This document shows, piece by piece, positions 14,590 to 16,875 of a stretch of 16,875 nt of DNA. Source of the DNA: JASFTV01 sp050050615. Lineage in GTDB: Bacteria > Desulfobacterota > DSM-4660 > Desulfatiglandales > HGW-15. Location of the stretch: positions 1 through 16,875 of the forward strand of contig JASFTV010000033.1 of the NCBI GenBank assembly GCA_050050615.1, read 5' to 3'. How positions within the stretch are numbered: position 1 is the stretch's first letter; every line of letters begins with the position of its first letter. The notes beneath the pieces were generated by a model that searched no databases, had not been told where the DNA came from, and saw only the letters and a program-made list of their open reading frames with translations. Made by a program: the position numbers and the translations under genes.

Positions 14590-15195
14590 ATGAAAATCAA
14601 GTCCTTGATGATTCCGGAGCCTATTACCATAGCTGAAAAGGCCACGGTCAGGGAGGCCCTTGAGGTTATGAAGAGCAATTCAATCCGGCATCTCCCTGTC
14701 ATCTCAAAAGGGAATATTCTGAAGGGCTTCGTGACGCTGGCGGATTTAAAGATCGGACTTATTCCCTCCATGGTGGCCGGGCTTTCTCTCGCTGATTTGA
14801 TGATAAAGAATCCGATTACAGTGGATCCCGACAGTGACGTAGAAGTGGCGGCACAGCTCATTTACAAACACAAGATTGGCGGGATGCCCGTTGTCAAAAA
14901 GCGGAAGTTGGTAGGAATTATTACTGAAACCGACCTCTTGAGGGCCTTTATTGATATGATGGGTATCCTTAACGCCAGTTCCCGCATCGACGTAGCGATT
15001 GGGACTGATCCGGGCTTGTTCAAAAAGGCGCTGCAAATCATTGAAGATCATGGGGGTGAGGTCATCAATGTGGGGATGACCATGCCACGTGCGAGAAAGA
15101 GAACCTACTTCTTCCGTCTTGCTCCCTGCAAGACCGATCGGATCAAGAAGGCCCTTGAAAAAGCGGGTTATAAGGTGGTCGCCGCCATGGACTAG
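14590..15195 (+). CDS. CBS-domain pair with C-terminal ACT-like domain (AcuB-like)
   Basis: A 201-aa cytoplasmic regulatory protein. CBS domain 1 spans about residues 1-55 (MIPEPITIAEKATVREAL, RHLPVIS), and CBS domain 2 spans about 66-121 (MIKNPITVDPDSDVEVAAQL, GGMPVV, LVGIITETDLLRAF). Together they form a Bateman module that usually binds adenosyl nucleotides. Residues from about 131 (SRIDVAIGTDPGLFKKALQIIEDHGGEVINVGM in outline) look like an ACT-type ligand-binding fold, as in AcuB-like CBS-ACT proteins. No catalytic domain is present, so it probably senses a nucleotide or amino acid and regulates a partner. GAGGAA (14578-14583) six bases before the ATG supports the start. Its partner cannot be named from context. 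Confidence 0.87.
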   Translation: MKIKSLMIPEPITIAEKATVREALEVMKSNSIRHLPVISKGNILKGFVTLADLKIGLIPSMVAGLSLADLMIKNPITVDPDSDVEVAAQLIYKHKIGGMPVVKKRKLVGIITETDLLRAFIDMMGILNASSRIDVAIGTDPGLFKKALQIIEDHGGEVINVGMTMPRARKRTYFFRLAPCKTDRIKKALEKAGYKVVAAMD

Positions 15196-15532
15196 GTCTT
15201 TCGAAATTAACGGATTCATATCAGCAAGCCCTCCGTGGTCTTTCCCTGCTTCCGAAACTCACATTTGTTGGCAAGGATGCGCTTGCTTCACCTCGCCCAA
15301 TGCGGGACTCACAATCATGCCTCAACCATAGCTCTTATTTAGAGTGGGGTCTAAGGATCATCTGCGAGTGGTTCATAAAAAAGGTGAAATGCCGCTAAGT
15401 GAATTCCTCTCAAGTACCTGCGATGGTGGGACAGCTTAGCCGCTCAAACAGCCAAATCTAACATCTGGCATGTCGAAAATGACTAAAAGTGTTTCTGAGA
15501 CATGGCAGTAGCGAAGCTTCGTCTCAAACCGA
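15196..15532. other. Non-coding gap after the CBS-ACT gene
   Basis: I see no gene, terminator hairpin or promoter in this stretch. It has several short reading frames on both strands, none with a ribosome-binding site or a recognisable motif. The region continues into the inverted repeats at 15533-15671. Confidence 0.4.
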
Positions 15533-15567
15533 TCCATCCTCCGTAGCAAGCTACTGCGGAGGACGGA
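15533..15567. repeat. GC-rich hairpin element
   Basis: TCCATCCTCCG (15533-15543) is the reverse complement of CGGAGGACGGA (15557-15567) at 10 of 11 positions, and TAGC/GCTA extends the stem around a short AA loop. This would be a strong cruciform or RNA hairpin. It is not followed by a T-run, and the next gene starts about 290 bp away. Confidence 0.5.
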
Positions 15568-15582
15568 CGAGGCGTCTGCTCA

Positions 15583-15671
15583 GGATGGCCTCTCTCCTCA
15601 AGGCGATATCTATAGGCCGGCTGAGCAGTGGGATCTTTCTTGAGATATCGCCTTTCGAGCAAAGGCCATCC
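15583..15671. repeat. 29-bp inverted repeat upstream of the methionine synthase activation protein
   Basis: The arms 15583-15611 and 15643-15671 are reverse complements at 23 of 29 positions, with perfect outer (GGATGGCCT) and inner (AAGGCGATATCT) blocks, around a 31-bp spacer. The adjacent hairpin at 15533-15567 makes this a compound palindromic block. A reading frame crosses it into the next gene, but the symmetry argues that it is non-coding. Confidence 0.55.
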
Positions 15672-15858
15672 CAGCTCCGCCAAAAACCCTGGCCCAGACC
15701 TGGCACTAACCGAGATATTTTGCCTGGTCAAATTGCCTCATAGCAGAGAGACAATTGACGGGCTCGTGCTATCGCGCCAGGGCGGGCTTGGTATTAATCC
15801 GCGGATAAATGTTAAGATCTTGAGCTATGAAGACAGCCAGTTCGGTTTCTACACGACC

Positions 15859-16542
15859 ATGGAGATGTTGAGGCAAATACCCGTAAGTCTGGACCTTGAG
15901 GAGATCAGGCGTAGGCTCCGCATTAAAAGGGAAAAAGATCTGGAAAAGGTTAAAGCCTTTGTGGAGGTTGCCCAACCCCTGATTTCAGCAAGAGCGGTGT
16001 ATGGGGTCTGCTATATTGAGGCCAGACTGAGGGATGCCATCATTATTGACGGGGTACGCTTTACGAGCAAGGTCCTGCGAAAACATCTGGATAAGGTGGA
16101 ACGTGTTTTTCCCTACGTCGTCACCATTGGCGGCCAATTGGAACAAAAGGCGAGGGGATATGCGGATTTGTTAGATAAGTACTTTTTCGATATCATTGGA
16201 AATGTGGCCGTGGTAGCGGCCCGAAAACACTTGGAAGATATATTCCGCTCTAAGTTCGGCCTGCGTGGCATCTCCACCATGAGCCCAGGCTCCTTGAAGG
16301 ACTGGCCCATTGAAGAGCAAAGACCGCTATTTTCAATACTCGGCAACGTGGAAACCTCGATCGGCGTGAAACTAAATCAACATCTTTTCATGATGCCTGC
16401 CAAGTCCTTGTCGGGCATATATTTCCCCACGGAAATTCCTTTTTTTAGCTGCCAGCTTTGTCCTCGGCAGAAATGCCCATCACGGAAAGCCATCTACAAT
16501 GAGAATCTGGCCAGAGAATACGGGGTCATAGAGAAGCCCTGA
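15859..16542 (+). CDS. Stand-alone B12-dependent methionine synthase activation-domain protein
   Basis: A protein of 227 aa resembling the C-terminal reactivation domain of cobalamin-dependent methionine synthase, without the catalytic or B12 domains. In MetH, that domain binds S-adenosylmethionine and helps restore inactive cobalamin. Visible marks are STMSPGSLKDWPIEEQ (139-154, at the site of the MetH PGY..CPD segment) and MMPAKSLSGIYFP (178-190, matching the MetH PGASVSG.YF block). The C-terminus has CQLCPRQKCP (Cys 198, 201, 206), possibly a metal or Fe-S site. Such proteins occur in anaerobes and may reactivate corrinoid methyltransferases, which is an inference. The reading frame is open upstream to 15628, but that part crosses palindromic DNA, so I chose the ATG at 15859 where the recognisable family similarity begins. 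No clear ribosome-binding site supports either start. Confidence 0.78.
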   Translation: MEMLRQIPVSLDLEEIRRRLRIKREKDLEKVKAFVEVAQPLISARAVYGVCYIEARLRDAIIIDGVRFTSKVLRKHLDKVERVFPYVVTIGGQLEQKARGYADLLDKYFFDIIGNVAVVAARKHLEDIFRSKFGLRGISTMSPGSLKDWPIEEQRPLFSILGNVETSIGVKLNQHLFMMPAKSLSGIYFPTEIPFFSCQLCPRQKCPSRKAIYNENLAREYGVIEKP

Positions 16543-16600
16543 GCGACATAGGGTTCGAGCCGTATTCTGTTTCCTCTCTCTGGGTGCCGCATTTTCTGTC

Positions 16601-16629
16601 TTGACAGCGTTGCGCTTCTCCGGTATTTG
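16601..16629 (+). promoter_or_regulatory. Possible promoter for the nitroreductase-family gene
   Basis: A perfect TTGACA (16601-16606) is followed after 17 bp by TATTTG (16624-16629), which matches only the first three -10 positions. It lies 60-90 bp before the start codon of the next gene in a 146-bp gap. Confidence 0.3.
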
Positions 16630-16688
16630 CAGTACGCACCATTGCGCTGTGGCTACGGTCAATGAATTCAAAACAGAGAGGAGTAGTT

Positions 16689-16875
16689 ATGGCTGAGGTG
16701 ATGAGCATTATCAAAGGCAGACGCAGTATCCGCAGATACCAGGAGAATGAGATACCGCAAGAACATATGGACCAGATCCTTGAATCGATCCGATGGTCCC
16801 CGTCATGGGCGAACACGCAATGCTGGGAAGTGGTCTTGGTAAAGGATCCAGCCGTCAAAGAGAAACTGCAAGAGG
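16689..16875 (+). CDS. Nitroreductase-family protein, N-terminal part
   Basis: The first 62 codons of a gene that runs past the window. The N-terminus reads MAEVMSIIKGRRSIRRYQEN, with the RRSIRRY signature where FMN phosphate-binding Arg and Ser residues lie in nitroreductases. It continues with IPQEHMDQILESIRWSPSWANTQCWEVVLVKD in outline, matching the family's A.SPS..N.Q.W block. These flavoproteins reduce nitroaromatics, quinones or related electron acceptors with NAD(P)H. GAGGAG (16678-16683) five bases before the ATG is a good ribosome-binding site. The subgroup, and any extra ferredoxin domain, cannot be judged from a fragment. Confidence 0.85.
   Translation, partial: MAEVMSIIKGRRSIRRYQENEIPQEHMDQILESIRWSPSWANTQCWEVVLVKDPAVKEKLQE

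Noticed and set aside
15200..15320. Possible glycosyltransferase remnant on the minus strand (a phrase like PALGEVKQAHP)
   Set aside because: The similarity covers about a dozen codons, lacks the expected preceding motif and is followed by stops; chance is the simpler explanation.

Overview
This 16.9 kb bacterial window has moderate GC and every credible gene on the + strand. It looks like a chromosomal segment of an anaerobic deltaproteobacterium (Desulfobacterota). That placement is an inference from a stand-alone cobalamin-dependent methionine synthase activation-domain protein with a Cys tail, a CBS-ACT protein, repeat-rich intergenic spacers and frequent GTG/TTG starts. No rRNA, tRNA, CRISPR array, transposase or phage gene was seen.

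Layout. (1) 1-2355: a repeat-bearing leader with a good sigma70-type promoter (285-313), then two guanidino-group hydrolases: an arginase/agmatinase-family protein (418-1323) and a DDAH/amidinotransferase-family protein (1480-2355). (2) 2356-6573: a polar amino-acid ABC importer made of a binding protein, terminator, MITE-like element, permease and ATPase, followed by an M20 metallopeptidase. (3) 6803-14190: a dipeptide/oligopeptide ABC importer in the unusual order ATPase D, ATPase F, binding protein A, permease B, permease C, then a metal-dependent amidohydrolase. (4) 14191-16875: a CBS-ACT regulatory protein, a methionine synthase activation-domain protein behind a palindrome-rich spacer, and the start of a nitroreductase-family gene that runs off the window.

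How the genes may work together (inference). Two importers bring in amino acids and peptides, while an M20 hydrolase and an amidohydrolase could cleave peptide or N-acyl bonds in the cytoplasm. The two guanidino hydrolases at the upstream end could release nitrogen from arginine or arginine derivatives. This resembles a nitrogen/amino-acid scavenging island aimed at arginine-like or modified-arginine peptides, but no gene here proves the substrate.

The most notable observations are: (a) the arginase-family protein keeps all its metal ligands but has Asn at the position where relatives carry a conserved active-site His; (b) guanidino hydrolases sit beside two importers and two hydrolases; (c) related ACTCCA-type palindromic repeats interrupt the peptide-importer operon on both sides of dppF-dppA; (d) a terminator plus a MITE-like element separates the amino-acid binding-protein gene from its permease.
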